Numbered from the stretch's first letter, positions 47,236-56,544 are shown. The stretch is 64,000 nucleotides of DNA from Dyadobacter sp. Leaf189 (GCF_001424405.1 NZ_LMPS01000004.1:306537-370536); one strand, 5' to 3'. A program made the numbers and translations. The notes: generated by a model from the letters alone, not told the origin.

Positions 47236-47317
47236 GGCTCCGGAGGAGCCCCCTACATCCTATCTTGTGCGATTTCGTGATAGACTGGAAGCCCCTCTGG
47301 GGCTACAAAGGCGAGGT
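47236..47317. repeat. REP-like palindromic element, copy B
   Basis: GGCTCC GGA GGAGCC (47236-47250), tatcttgtgcgat and AGCCCC TCT GGGGCT (47290-47304) repeat copy A in the same order and direction, with the centre of the first palindrome inverted (GGA for TCC). Confidence 0.75.
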
Positions 47318-47359
47318 ATCGCTTCGTTAAAAAGCGACTCTGACAACTCCACCCCTTCC

Positions 47360-47875
47360 CTATTCCATTTCAAAGCGGACTGAAACCGAACCTTTGCCGA
47401 CAGCCGCAGCAAAACCGGATGGATTGTCTATTTTCCCTAGCCTGGTATAGCTGTACGGTGTCGGAAATGACTCGTAAAAAAGCACCAGCGTGAAGGATCC
47501 GTAAAGCATCAGATCACCGGCTGCGATGTTGCGCGGGTTGGAAGCTTTGGTTGGCAAGGCGCTGCCGAAATTGTAAAGCTTTTCATTGCCATTCAACTCG
47601 GTCATGTTCACTGTCATTGGAAGTCTTGCTTTGAAGGCCGTAACGGTCGGGCTCGAAACCAGCGTGGCATTGAATGTTCTTGAACCAATGATGATTTTCA
47701 ATCGGTTGCCGGAAGAGTCCACGTCAGTGCTGTCGATGCCGGGGCTATCCTGCCCGGGGCTTTCCAGCCCGGTGTCGTTATTGCGGTTCGGGTCCATGCT
47801 ACCGTTTGAATTACATGCCATGATCGCCAGGATAAATACCAGTAAAGGGTACAGGATTGCTCTTGATTGTTTCAT
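47360..47875 (-). CDS. Cyclophilin-like fold lipoprotein
   Basis: With the ATG at 47875 the protein has 171 residues and a clean lipoprotein signal (LLVFILAIMAC). A low-complexity Asn/Asp/Ser/Gly/Pro linker follows, then a beta-rich domain with FKARLPMTVNMTELNGNEK, SNPRNIAAGDLMLYGSFTL and YTRLGKIDNPSG, as in the Bacteroidota cyclophilin-like family (recalled). The function of that family is unclear; no prolyl-isomerase residues can be assigned. An earlier in-frame start adds a charged leader before the signal and is rejected. Confidence 0.78.
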   Translation of the reverse strand: MKQSRAILYPLLVFILAIMACNSNGSMDPNRNNDTGLESPGQDSPGIDSTDVDSSGNRLKIIIGSRTFNATLVSSPTVTAFKARLPMTVNMTELNGNEKLYNFGSALPTKASNPRNIAAGDLMLYGSFTLVLFYESFPTPYSYTRLGKIDNPSGFAAAVGKGSVSVRFEME

Positions 47876-47994
47876 GTGCTTTCTGCGTTTTAATACTTCA
47901 AATCTAGCGGGAATCCCACTGCTGAATCCAATGGAAATCAACCGGTATACTATGGATATCAAACAATGCTGACCAAAGCACGTCGCAAGATGAA

Positions 47995-48864
47995 TCAGGA
48001 TCGCACCGAAGATGGCACAGTGCCGGTGAGTCTTTTAAAATAGTTGTTGAAATACGCAGGATACTCAAATCCAAGCGCATAGCCAATTTCGGCAATGGTC
48101 CAATCGGTATGGATGAGAAGCGCTTTTGCCTCCATAATGATCCTTTCTGCAATGTGGGCGCTGGTCGGTCTGCCTGTAATTTCTTTCACAGACCGGTTCA
48201 AATGATTCACATGCACCGAGAGCCGGTTAGCAAATTCCTGGGCCGTTTTAAACTGCATGGGCTGATCGATACTTTCAATTGGAAATTGTCTTTCCAGAAG
48301 GTCAAAAAACAAAGAAGCCGTACGCTCGGCCGCATTTTTATGTTTAAAGAAATTCTCAGCGGGCTGCATTTTCAATGCTTCGTGAATGAGCAGGTTGATG
48401 TAGTTACGCATCAGATCATGCTTGAACAAGTAGTCTGTCGCATCTTCGGCGATCATCTTCTGAAATATCGAAGCAATGAAGTCCCGCTGCTCCTCAGATA
48501 ATGTAAAAATGGGCGTCCCTCCTATTTTGAATAACGGGCTTTCCTGCAAGCTTTCCGAACGTTCATTGACCTTCAAAAAACCTTCCGAAAACAAACAGGT
48601 GTACCCGGTATATTCCTCCGAAATGATCTCCCAGGAGTATGGGATATGCGGGTTACCGAAGAATAAAGTCTTTGCATCGATCTCAATTCCGCGGTCGGCG
48701 TACTGCACAATACTGCGACCTGTAACCAGGCAGATTTTATAAAAATCTTTCCGGTTGTAAGTCCTGACCACATTTTCACCAGCTTTGATTTCAAAAACCT
48801 TGAATCCCTGGTTTCTGAGCTCAGCACCAAATTCGGATACAGGTGCAACGTTACGATCTTTCAT
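47995..48864 (-). CDS. AraC-family transcriptional regulator
   Basis: The 289 residues have an N-terminal cupin-type sensor (IEIDAKTLFFGNPHIPYSWE) and a C-terminal AraC HTH pair (EFANRLSVHVNHLNRSVKEI, WTIAEIGYALGFEYPAYFNN, RLTGTVPSSVR). Its ATG overlaps the stop codon of the rhamnosidase remnant as ATGA, so it was once translated in the same transcript as that gene. Confidence 0.88.
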   Translation of the reverse strand: MKDRNVAPVSEFGAELRNQGFKVFEIKAGENVVRTYNRKDFYKICLVTGRSIVQYADRGIEIDAKTLFFGNPHIPYSWEIISEEYTGYTCLFSEGFLKVNERSESLQESPLFKIGGTPIFTLSEEQRDFIASIFQKMIAEDATDYLFKHDLMRNYINLLIHEALKMQPAENFFKHKNAAERTASLFFDLLERQFPIESIDQPMQFKTAQEFANRLSVHVNHLNRSVKEITGRPTSAHIAERIIMEAKALLIHTDWTIAEIGYALGFEYPAYFNNYFKRLTGTVPSSVRS

Positions 48865-49440
48865 ATTTTTAGCGCATTTTTCCCTGGCTTCAAAGGGACG
48901 GTTTTACCCTTCCAAACGAAGCTCCCCGAGGTTTTTTCCGGAAGATTGATCTCTGCTTGCATCGCGCCTTGCTGCACTTGATAGTTCACCGAAATAACGC
49001 CGTTCGGGTGCGGCATCTCCCCGCTGATACTTGTGATCGAACCCAAATGAGGTGTTATTTTCACTTTTGCAAAACCTGCCGCATCGCTGTCAATCCCCAA
49101 AACCGTCCTGAAAAATTCAATGTTAGGGCTCGATCCCCAAGCGTAGCAATCCGACCGCGACGTGGGCGTCGCCAATGTATTGCAACTGATCATAATATGG
49201 ACAATCCATATAGGTCTCAAATGCGCAAAGCCGGGCAGTACGCCAGCCGATTTCCATCATTTTGCCCATTTCCGGATCCTGGGTTTGCAGCTTCGCTTTT
49301 TGCTCGAAAGGATAGCCCGTGAAAGTGCCGTAAATGTCATCGATCACCAGGGGATCCGCCCTGATCTCGACCACCAGCTGGATGTAGCGATATGTCCGCC
49401 AGCTCAACGGCGTGTATTGCTGGAAACAAAAAGCCATCAA
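48861..49440 (-). pseudogene. GH78 alpha-L-rhamnosidase remnant with the catalytic core deleted
   Basis: Two frames together encode the two ends of a GH78 enzyme. The upstream frame (49123-49440) gives LSWRTYRYIQL, VIDDIYGTFTGYPFE and TYMDCPYYDQLQYIGD, the segment just before the (alpha/alpha)6 barrel. The downstream frame (48861-49220) gives SRSDCYAWGSSPNIEFFRTV and the C-terminal beta domain (VKITPHLGSITSISGEMPHP). They join near 49164-49167, where several hundred residues of catalytic domain should be, and the join also shifts the frame. The N-terminal half of the gene is missing too. It cannot encode an active rhamnosidase. Confidence 0.8.
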
Positions 49441-49642
49441 CTGCTAAACTTTACCGAATGATCTCCATATAGGCAGTTTCTTGGCGAAGCGGTTGTTGAT
49501 GACATCACATTTCGTGTCAATGCGCATCAAATATTGTCAGCTTGGCTTGAATTTGCTTTATACATTTTACTGTTTCATTTACCAGTTTTACCGATTGAGG
49601 CAGAGTAAGAATGCCGCGGATAATTACAAGTAAATTTGATTT

Positions 49643-50050
49643 TTATTTTACGATCTCACTTACTAAAATCACCGGGCTGATATTCGTGTAGTTTGCAAAA
49701 TCGGCGCGGATCGCATCCCTTTTTGGCGCCAGCGCAGCTTGATACTCACTCAGGCTTTTTACGTAGAATGTACCGATGGCCATAAATGGCAGCGGTTGAT
49801 TTGGAATGCCACTGGCAAGTCCCTTTTCAATTGTGTATTTAATCAAATTTGACCCCAAAAAGCCGGCGACCATTGGCATGTGTTTCGTTTCATAATACGC
49901 CATATCGAAAGTTTTGCCTTCGGCATAAGGGTACATAACAAGGATCTTAATTGTGCCCTTTGAAGCAGGGCCTTCATTCTGATTTTCCTGACTGAATGCA
50001 GCGAAACATTTGAGCAAAAGAAAAAGTGAGAAAGTGAATCTTAGCTTCAT
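49643..50050 (-). CDS. Exported EthD-family protein
   Basis: The 135 residues start with a signal peptide (FTFSLFLLLKCFAAFSQ). A dimeric alpha/beta-barrel EthD domain follows (ILVMYPYAEGKTFDMAYYET, KHMPMVAGFLG, AIGTFYVKSLSEYQAAL). EthD-like proteins are small ligand-binding or oxidative-degradation accessory proteins; the exported form is common in Bacteroidota but uncharacterised. It stands alone between the GH78 remnant and the decayed gene at 50267. Confidence 0.8.
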   Translation of the reverse strand: MKLRFTFSLFLLLKCFAAFSQENQNEGPASKGTIKILVMYPYAEGKTFDMAYYETKHMPMVAGFLGSNLIKYTIEKGLASGIPNQPLPFMAIGTFYVKSLSEYQAALAPKRDAIRADFANYTNISPVILVSEIVK

Positions 50051-50266
50051 ATCATTGATTTTAAGTGTTAACCGGCAACCCTGCCCTTTTTATACAAGTT
50101 TATTAACCTTAAACCATATTTCATACTTTCAAACAGGCAACTCGTCGCATTTACATATTAAGCGGTATGTAGCAATATTTTCTTTGCAGCTAACCACCAA
50201 ATTAATATTATGAGTATAGCACTGAATGTAATGTAGGGTTTGCTGGATAAGAAAATGGGTGATAGA

Positions 50267-50600
50267 TTAAATGTCTGCCACTTTTTGTAAAGTAGCCTGA
50301 AATTCTGACACATCGCCTGCCGAATAGTACCGCTTCATTTTGGCACTAAAAACGCCCAGTCCACTTTTGGACCTGATCAAGATATTGCCCGCCGCGTCGC
50401 TTTGTAAGGAGGTGGGTTTAAGTGTTGCAGGATATTGAATGATGCCGGGGTTGGTTTCAAAGCTGTTTTCTGCAGCATTATAAACCAAAATCTTCTCCCC
50501 GTGAATGATCAGAAAAACGTGTCCTTTCCCATCCTTTTTTAATTTGTAAGCATATCGGGGAATCTCGATCCAGCCGCAGGGATGGACGCGGGATGAAAAG
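50267..50600 (-). pseudogene. Decayed gene fragment of unknown, propeller-like type
   Basis: An open frame ending at 50267 encodes GKGHVFLIIHGEKILVYNAA and ILIRSKSGLGVFSAKMKRYY, but has only a TTG as possible start. The frame continues upstream through VHPCGWIEIPRYAYKL to a TGA near 50625. A neighbouring frame carries protein-like sequence (FREIDLMGDQIGRFDTGHLT) just upstream. This looks like the 3' part of a gene broken by a frameshift. The short beta-strand rhythm suggests a propeller, but the family is not recognised. Confidence 0.4.
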
Positions 50601-50684
50601 TCAGATGGCCGGTATCAAACCGCCCGATCTGATCTCCCATCAAATCGATCTCCCGGAACATGAATGCAACCACAACCTGCATTT

Positions 50685-51689
50685 TTAACAGCCTCCACTT
50701 CTGGGTATGGCGTAAATCACATTGCCGGAAACAGACAGGTTGAAGACTTTGTCCTGTATAGCTGGAAGTAAAAGCTTCCACGTTTTTCCCTTGTCTGAGG
50801 ACCTGTAAATGCCTGCCGGGTGACCGCAGAACAGGTATTCACCAACCTGCGTTATCGAGGCGACCTCCATACTTGGCGGAAGCTCGGCATCGATAGGCTG
50901 CCAGGTCTTACCGCCGTCATAAGATGTCCGTACTCTTCTTGTCTCCGTTTCAGTATTGAAGGTGATCGCGGCAAATCCGCCTTTGATGCGTTCGATAGCA
51001 ATGCCCACTCCGCCTTCATTAATCACATTCACCCAATTTTCACCACCATCTACCGACCGGATAATGCCTTTCTGGCTGGTTGCCAACAACACACCATCCG
51101 ACGCAAGCAGTTTCATCGCCCAGCCTCCGTCATAGACCCGCTCCCAGGATTTCCCATTGTCATCAGATTTAAAAAGGCCTTTATCGCAACCGACAAAAAC
51201 AGTGTCCCCGGCTTCAAAAACAGTGCGAACGTTCTTGCCCGGAAAACCCGTGTAGATCGGCTGCCATAAATCTGTTCCGTTTACTTTTTGTGAAAACTGC
51301 CCGCCATAGTTAAATGCAAGCACTCCATTTTTGCCAGGAACAATACTCGCACGGTTAACGGGAACAGTCTCCTTTTTCCAAAAAGAAGCCCCTGAATTTG
51401 GTTTGCGGTAATACAATTCATTGGCAGTGCGCAGATAGATTCCATTCTCATTGGCAATGAAACCATCCTTCGGAAATCCGTTTGCGGTCGCATTTGCTGG
51501 CAGCCCTGCACTAATGTCCTGCCAGGTTTTGCCGCCATCAGAGGATTTAAAGATGATGTTTACAGCTACCACCTTATTCCGCTTTTTATGGCTCTCCGTA
51601 AGTGGTGCTGACTTTGGAGATTTAGAAGCCTGATAAAAGGCAAACGAGAATAAAACAAGGAGAACGAACGGTAGGCGATGGATTTTCAT
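50685..51689 (-). CDS. Exported BNR/VPS10-like beta-propeller protein
   Basis: The 334 residues start with a signal segment (LPFVLLVLFSFAFYQAS). At least four Asp-box/BNR repeats follow (FKSSDGGKTWQDIS, FKSDDNGKSWERVY, RSVDGGENWVNV, YRSSDKGKTWKLL), each the SxDxGxTW turn of sialidase-like propellers. Sialidase catalytic residues are not apparent, so it is more likely a binding propeller. The gene ends at GGC and is followed by the decayed fragment at 50267-50600. Confidence 0.85.
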   Translation of the reverse strand: MKIHRLPFVLLVLFSFAFYQASKSPKSAPLTESHKKRNKVVAVNIIFKSSDGGKTWQDISAGLPANATANGFPKDGFIANENGIYLRTANELYYRKPNSGASFWKKETVPVNRASIVPGKNGVLAFNYGGQFSQKVNGTDLWQPIYTGFPGKNVRTVFEAGDTVFVGCDKGLFKSDDNGKSWERVYDGGWAMKLLASDGVLLATSQKGIIRSVDGGENWVNVINEGGVGIAIERIKGGFAAITFNTETETRRVRTSYDGGKTWQPIDAELPPSMEVASITQVGEYLFCGHPAGIYRSSDKGKTWKLLLPAIQDKVFNLSVSGNVIYAIPRSGGC

Positions 51690-51830
51690 GACTGAAATGG
51701 TTTGATAAATGATAGCTAAAAATTGTTTTTACTTCACATATCCAAATGTAGCCGCCTGCTTATCCGTGCTTGTAAATCAATGTAAAACCTTGTTCGGCAT
51801 TTGTAAAAAGAAATGTAAACGCGTGTAAAT

Positions 51831-52802
51831 TCAGCTTTTCCCCGGAATGCTGCCGGAATCATTGAGCCAGACAACCTTTTGTTCCGAAGTATGTGCCTTT
51901 CCGATGATTTCGCTGTATAAATCTGGTTTGCGTGCATTGATGTATCTGCTTCCTCCGGCGGCATTTATTTTTTCGGGTGAAAGTGTCGCTATTGCAATAG
52001 CATCACCCAATTCCCGGCATTCAGCGACGATGTCCCCAAAAGGATCTACGATCATTGAACAGCCATTTTTAAGTTGGTCATCGTCCATTCCGATCGGGTT
52101 TGAAAAGATGGCGTAGACCGCATTGTCGTAAGCTCTCGCCGGCAACCATTTCATTAGCCAGCCACGCCCTTTAAGCCCGTCAAATTCCTGACGCAATGTA
52201 GTAGGATCAGACTCCCTGTTCAGCCACAAAGCGGGATCAACAAAACCAGCGCCCGGGCGGGAAGAAGGTGTGCACATGGTTACATGCGGCATGAAAATGA
52301 TATCAGCTCCCAGCAATTTGGTTGCACGTACATTTTCGATAATGTTGTTGTCATAACAGATCAGTATCCCGCATTTCCATCCAAATAAATCAAAGACAAC
52401 ATACTCATTGCCCGGGGTAAGGTGGGGATTGATGAAAGGGTGCAGTTTCCGGAATTTGGCCACAAGTCCGTCCGCATTAACGCACACGTATGCCTTGTAC
52501 ATATTGTCCTGATCGTCCTTTTCAAACAGGCCGGCCAAAATGGTGATATTATTGGCGCGAGATATTTCAGTTAACCGTTGAATACTCGGGCCATCAGGGA
52601 TGATTTCGGAGATTTCAAGCAGCTGTTCGCGAGATAACTTTCGCGCAAAGGTATAGCCGGTTACCGAGCATTCATGAAAGGCGATCACTTTGGCACCTTC
52701 TTGTGCGGCTCTTCCGGAAAGCCTGTTGATCATTTCGAGATTATAAGATTTGTCTCCGCTGCGGTTCTCGAACTGGGCAGTCGCAACCTTTAAATTTTCC
52801 AT
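51831..52802 (-). CDS. Nitrilase/carbon-nitrogen hydrolase family protein
   Basis: From the ATG at 52802 the protein has 323 residues; a GTG at 52874 is less likely. The catalytic triad is complete: Glu44 (IAFHECSVTGY), Lys119 (KFRKLHPF) and Cys149 (CGILICYDNNIIEN). Members hydrolyse nitriles, amides or N-carbamoyl compounds; the YDN after Cys rather than YDL/YDR and the CTPSSRPGAGF insert do not identify the substrate. It follows an AraC gene directly in the same direction and is probably controlled by it. Confidence 0.88.
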   Translation of the reverse strand: MENLKVATAQFENRSGDKSYNLEMINRLSGRAAQEGAKVIAFHECSVTGYTFARKLSREQLLEISEIIPDGPSIQRLTEISRANNITILAGLFEKDDQDNMYKAYVCVNADGLVAKFRKLHPFINPHLTPGNEYVVFDLFGWKCGILICYDNNIIENVRATKLLGADIIFMPHVTMCTPSSRPGAGFVDPALWLNRESDPTTLRQEFDGLKGRGWLMKWLPARAYDNAVYAIFSNPIGMDDDQLKNGCSMIVDPFGDIVAECRELGDAIAIATLSPEKINAAGGSRYINARKPDLYSEIIGKAHTSEQKVVWLNDSGSIPGKS

Positions 52803-52874
52803 GTCTTTTACATCAATGTTGAATGCTGCAAAGCTAGACCGACCCAAACTTTGAAGATTGTACAAAACCGACAC

Positions 52875-53681
52875 TCATATATGCATTTCCAAAAAGTTGG
52901 CAGCCAGCAAATGAGCATTAGCTATATAATCTCCCGGAGTAAGCCCTGAAATATTTTTCATAACCCGAATGGAATGCGCCTGGTCAAAAAAACCGGACTC
53001 ATAAACCAGACCTGTGTAATTCGACGGCCTGTTTTGCCGGAGTAACCTCAGGAAATGCTGCACCTTGATTATGCCTGCAAATTTCTTGGCCGGGTATCCG
53101 ATGTTGTCTTGAAAAACGCGCTCTAATTTCCTTTCACTAATTTGCAGCGACGACAAGAGCGCACTGACCGGCACGTCACCATTCCGCTGCTGAATCAATT
53201 TGACGGCCTGAATAGCATAAGGGCTCACCGGCTTGAAATTCGAAAGCTTCTCCAGAAAAAAATCTTCCACAACCCTGATTTTTGCATCGTAATCCGAAGC
53301 ATTGCATATCCGATCAAACACACCGCTGGCCTCCTGCTGGTAAACGGATTCGAGGTCAACTATCTGGTCTACCATATTGTTAGCCTGTATTTTCAACATG
53401 GAAGAAAAGGCGAAAGGATGAAAAACGGCAACCAGAAGACCGATTCTGCCTGTGGCAGTCATATCCTGATACTGGCGAAATGGCCCGTACATGAAACAAG
53501 CCGGAAGCAATGCAGCCGGCTGGCCATCTTGCCTGATCAGGATGGGATCTTTATAATTGAAAACCATCCCGGTATTGCCGTCCGAAAACATTCGCAGGTT
53601 CCGGTTCGCCGCAACATCGCTGTCAATGATCAAAAAGTGTTTGATCAATTGGGAAAGTGCGGTAGTTGCTGGACGTTGCAT
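52875..53681 (-). CDS. AraC-family regulator with DUF6597-type sensor
   Basis: The 268 residues have an N-terminal sensor (MVFNYKDPILIRQDGQPAAL, PACFMYGPFRQYQDM) like that of the DUF6597 AraC subgroup, and a C-terminal HTH (VSALLSSLQISERKLERVF, YTGLVYESGFFDQAHSIRVM, GLTPGDYI). It is followed at once by the nitrilase-family gene, so an operon of regulator and enzyme is likely. Confidence 0.85.
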   Translation of the reverse strand: MQRPATTALSQLIKHFLIIDSDVAANRNLRMFSDGNTGMVFNYKDPILIRQDGQPAALLPACFMYGPFRQYQDMTATGRIGLLVAVFHPFAFSSMLKIQANNMVDQIVDLESVYQQEASGVFDRICNASDYDAKIRVVEDFFLEKLSNFKPVSPYAIQAVKLIQQRNGDVPVSALLSSLQISERKLERVFQDNIGYPAKKFAGIIKVQHFLRLLRQNRPSNYTGLVYESGFFDQAHSIRVMKNISGLTPGDYIANAHLLAANFLEMHI

Positions 53682-53722
53682 GTTAAACTGCTTTACTAAG
53701 TGCAGATCAAAGATGTTAAATC

Positions 53723-54157
53723 CTACTTAATAATCTTCACCGATTCTTCGTCGGCTTGCTTTAAATAGAAAGCAATGAATGTCAGCGGCTGCTCCGAAGA
53801 TTCATTATCAAAGTGCAGGACAGCCTTGTCTTTGGGTTCGTAAAAGGCTTCCCCGGCTTCAATGATGCGTTTTTCTTCTCCCTCCATTTGAAACAGCACC
53901 CGACCGGAAGACACATACCCCACCACTGCACAAAAATGGCTGTGCCTGGGCGCTCTCTGCCCCGCGGCCATTGTAACTTCGTTGACTTCCACTTTGGATA
54001 GTTGCTGACTTGTCAGCATAACGTCCAGCAATGCTTTGCGGGTTGGTCCGGTTTGGGCCATACCTGATGAGCACGACATATGAACAAGAAAGATTATCGC
54101 AATGAATGACAGGTAAGTTTTCAGGCGATAACAAAGCAAAATAACCTGTGTTTGCAT
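53723..54157 (-). CDS. Exported cupin-domain protein
   Basis: The 144 residues have a signal segment (YLSFIAIIFLVHMSCSSG; a lipoprotein Cys is possible) and one cupin barrel: APRHSHFCAVVGYVSSGRVL is the metal-binding motif 1, and AGEAFYEP and AVLHFDNESSE lie in motif 2. Small cupins of this type bind a metal and a small ligand; the substrate is unknown. It lies 41 bp upstream of the AraC gene in the same direction and may be co-transcribed with it. Confidence 0.82.
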   Translation of the reverse strand: MQTQVILLCYRLKTYLSFIAIIFLVHMSCSSGMAQTGPTRKALLDVMLTSQQLSKVEVNEVTMAAGQRAPRHSHFCAVVGYVSSGRVLFQMEGEEKRIIEAGEAFYEPKDKAVLHFDNESSEQPLTFIAFYLKQADEESVKIIK

Positions 54158-54272
54158 GTTACTGTTGTTTTAGTACGTTGCAAAATTGGGATACACAAGA
54201 GTCAGACGTGTTGGTATTTACCAAGATTGGCGTGTAAGACGCAGGCTAAAAGTAGTATGCGGCAACAGCGGA

Positions 54273-55667
54273 TCAAACAAGTCCTTGTGCAAGCATTGCG
54301 TCTGCTACCCGTACAAAGCCTCCTATATTGGCGCCCTGCATGTAGCTCATGCGACCGTCGGGCTTACGTCCGTACCGCAGGCATGTGGAGTGGATATTTA
54401 ATATGATATCCTGTAATTTCTTGTCTACCTCGTCGCGCGACCACGATAGGCGGAGTGAATTTTGCGACATTTCCAGTCCTGAAACTGCCACACCACCCGC
54501 ATTCGCCGCCTTTCCGGGCGCATAAAGAATATCATTGTTTTCAAATACTTCGATAGCTTCCGGCGTACAAGGCATATTGGCACCTTCCGCTACGCAAAAA
54601 CAGCCGTTTTTAATCAGCAGGCGGGCATCATCTGCGTCAAGTTCGTTCTGGGTAGCATTAGGCAGGGCAATATCACATGGAACCTCCCAAGGCTTCCTCC
54701 CGGCTACAAACTCACATCCGAACTTATCGGCATACGAATTGATCCGGCCCCGCTCTTCATTTTTCAGGTGCATGATGTAGGCAAACTTATCAGCGTCAAT
54801 GCCCTGTTCATCGTAAATGTATCCCGATGAATCAGACAACGTCAGTACCTTGGCACCGTGTTCGATGCACTTTTCAAGGGTATATTGTGCTACATTCCCG
54901 GACCCGGAAATGACAACTCTTTTTCCCTTGATGCTGTCGTTACGCTGTTTCAGCATTTGTTCCACAAAATACACCACCCCATAACCGGTAGCTTCCGGGC
55001 GGATCAGGCTTCCGCCATAGCTGGCGCCTTTTCCCGTCAATACTCCCGTGAACTCGTTTTTCAGGCGCTTGTATTGGCCAAACAAAAACCCGATTTCTCT
55101 GGCTCCTACGCCGATATCGCCTGCCGGTACATCATTATCTGAACTGATATGACGAAAAAGCTCTGTCATAAAGCTCTGGCAAAAGAACATCACCTCCCGG
55201 TCGGAACGACCTTTTGGGTCAAAGTCAGCCCCGCCTTTACCGCCACCCATTGGAAGCTGAGTTAAGCTATTCTTAAAAATTTGCTCGAATGCAAGGAATT
55301 TAAGCGTGCCCAGATTGACGGAAGGATGAAAACGAAGTCCACCTTTGTAAGGGCCGATTGCGCTGTTCATCTGAACACGGTAACCCCGGTTAACCTCCAC
55401 CTCTCCAAGATCATTCATCCAGGGAACCCTGAAAATGATGACGCGCTCAGGCTCTGCCATACGGTCGAGAATCTTCGCATTCTGGTATTGTGGTTTATTC
55501 TCAATGAAAGGAATAATTGTTTCAGCTACCTCTCTGACAGCCTGGTGGAATTCGTTTTCACCCGGATTTCGCTTTACGATCCGGTCCATAAAGGATTGTA
55601 CTGAAGTCACTGTTTCGGTGGTTGGTGAATAACTGGTAAAAGTGGTGGCTTTTGTATGAAATGACAT
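54273..55667 (-). CDS. gdhA: NADP-type glutamate dehydrogenase
   Basis: From the ATG at 55667 the protein has 464 residues, close to the usual 445-460 of hexameric GdhA; a TTG at 55691 is rejected. Visible: GPYKGGLRFHPSVNLG, the catalytic-lysine region LPMGGGKGGADFDPKG, DVPAGDIGVGAREIGFLFG, TGKGASYGGSLIRPEATGYG, and the nucleotide loop VISGSGNVAQYTLEK. The enzyme makes glutamate from 2-oxoglutarate and ammonium. The gene stands alone; a TACCTTTG -7 box lies at 55745-55752. Confidence 0.95.
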   Translation of the reverse strand: MSFHTKATTFTSYSPTTETVTSVQSFMDRIVKRNPGENEFHQAVREVAETIIPFIENKPQYQNAKILDRMAEPERVIIFRVPWMNDLGEVEVNRGYRVQMNSAIGPYKGGLRFHPSVNLGTLKFLAFEQIFKNSLTQLPMGGGKGGADFDPKGRSDREVMFFCQSFMTELFRHISSDNDVPAGDIGVGAREIGFLFGQYKRLKNEFTGVLTGKGASYGGSLIRPEATGYGVVYFVEQMLKQRNDSIKGKRVVISGSGNVAQYTLEKCIEHGAKVLTLSDSSGYIYDEQGIDADKFAYIMHLKNEERGRINSYADKFGCEFVAGRKPWEVPCDIALPNATQNELDADDARLLIKNGCFCVAEGANMPCTPEAIEVFENNDILYAPGKAANAGGVAVSGLEMSQNSLRLSWSRDEVDKKLQDIILNIHSTCLRYGRKPDGRMSYMQGANIGGFVRVADAMLAQGLV

Positions 55668-55744
55668 TCCCGCTTTAACAATCGCAATCAAATCCGCCTT
55701 TTTTGTGAACGTGATCGCATCAGGGAATTGCGCACCAGAATGAA

Positions 55745-55752
55745 CAAAGGTA
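55745..55752 (-). promoter_or_regulatory. Candidate -7 box of gdhA
   Basis: TACCTTTG on the minus strand fits TAnnTTTG and lies about 80 bp before the ATG. The -33 element is not clear. Confidence 0.45.
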
Positions 55753-55904
55753 AGAAATCGTCGCTATTGCTAGTCGCTGCAGATACTGACCAATAATTAT
55801 TCACATTTTTCTTAAAGAAAATCCAGAATCCAATAAGGGGTATTTTTCTAAAAGTTGTCTTGTATATAATAGACCGATTCAAAGAAAAAATTGTCCTGCC
55901 TCTT

Positions 55905-56543
55905 ATGACTGATAATCTGCCACAAAATTCCTCCGGGGAGAACGATGAGTCGGACAATGTAATGAATGTGGGGCGCACACCGGCTCAGACGGACGGTCCT
56001 GTTGACAGTGAATGGATGATCCGCAACGGTTTTGCAAAAAGTCCGAAACATGGTTTTGAATTGCTGTTCAAGCGCTATCACAAGGTACTTTGCAGCCACG
56101 CGGCCCGCTTCGTATATTCAGATGCGGTAGCGCAGGACATTGTCAGCGAGGTTTTTTGCAAACTTTGGAAATCAAGGTCTTACGAAAACATCACCACCTC
56201 CTACCGGTTTTACCTGTTCCGCTCGGTGAGAAACGAGGCTTACAACTACATCAGGCTGGAATTTCAGCCAACCGAACAGCTGGAAGCAGCGGCCGGGCAC
56301 GTATCTGGCAGTGGTCAGCTGCCCGATATGATCACGCAGTATGAAGAGATCCTGCACCATGTGGAGCGCCTGGTGCAAAGCCTTCCGCCTCAGTGCCGTA
56401 AGATATTCCTGATGAGCCGCTTTGAAGAAAAAAAGTATCAGGAGATCGCAGACGAGCTGGGCATTTCCATCAAAACGGTAGAAGTACACATCAGCCGGGC
56501 GCTGCTTTCCCTGCGCCAGGGCTTAAAAGAACATTGGATTTGA
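55905..56543 (+). CDS. ECF RNA polymerase sigma factor (locus 2)
   Basis: From the ATG at 55905 the protein has 212 residues; a TTG at 55860 adds 15. Region 2 (FELLFKRYHKVLCSHAARFV, AQDIVSEVFCKLWKSR) and region 4 (LPPQCRKIFLMSRFEEKKYQ, IADELGISIKTVEVHISRAL) are both present. The first 40 residues are a polar tail not needed for the family. It belongs with the FecR gene 1 bp downstream. Confidence 0.92.
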   Translation: MTDNLPQNSSGENDESDNVMNVGRTPAQTDGPVDSEWMIRNGFAKSPKHGFELLFKRYHKVLCSHAARFVYSDAVAQDIVSEVFCKLWKSRSYENITTSYRFYLFRSVRNEAYNYIRLEFQPTEQLEAAAGHVSGSGQLPDMITQYEEILHHVERLVQSLPPQCRKIFLMSRFEEKKYQEIADELGISIKTVEVHISRALLSLRQGLKEHWI

Positions 56544-56544
56544 T

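Larger units (their letters stand above)
46836..47359. other. Gene-poor gap with REP-like palindromes
   Basis: This 520-bp gap lies between the oxidoreductase operon and the cyclophilin-like lipoprotein gene. It holds two copies of a palindromic element (see the repeat entries). A 67-codon frame on the minus strand (46907-47110) shows no recognisable domain and is not called. Confidence 0.6.
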
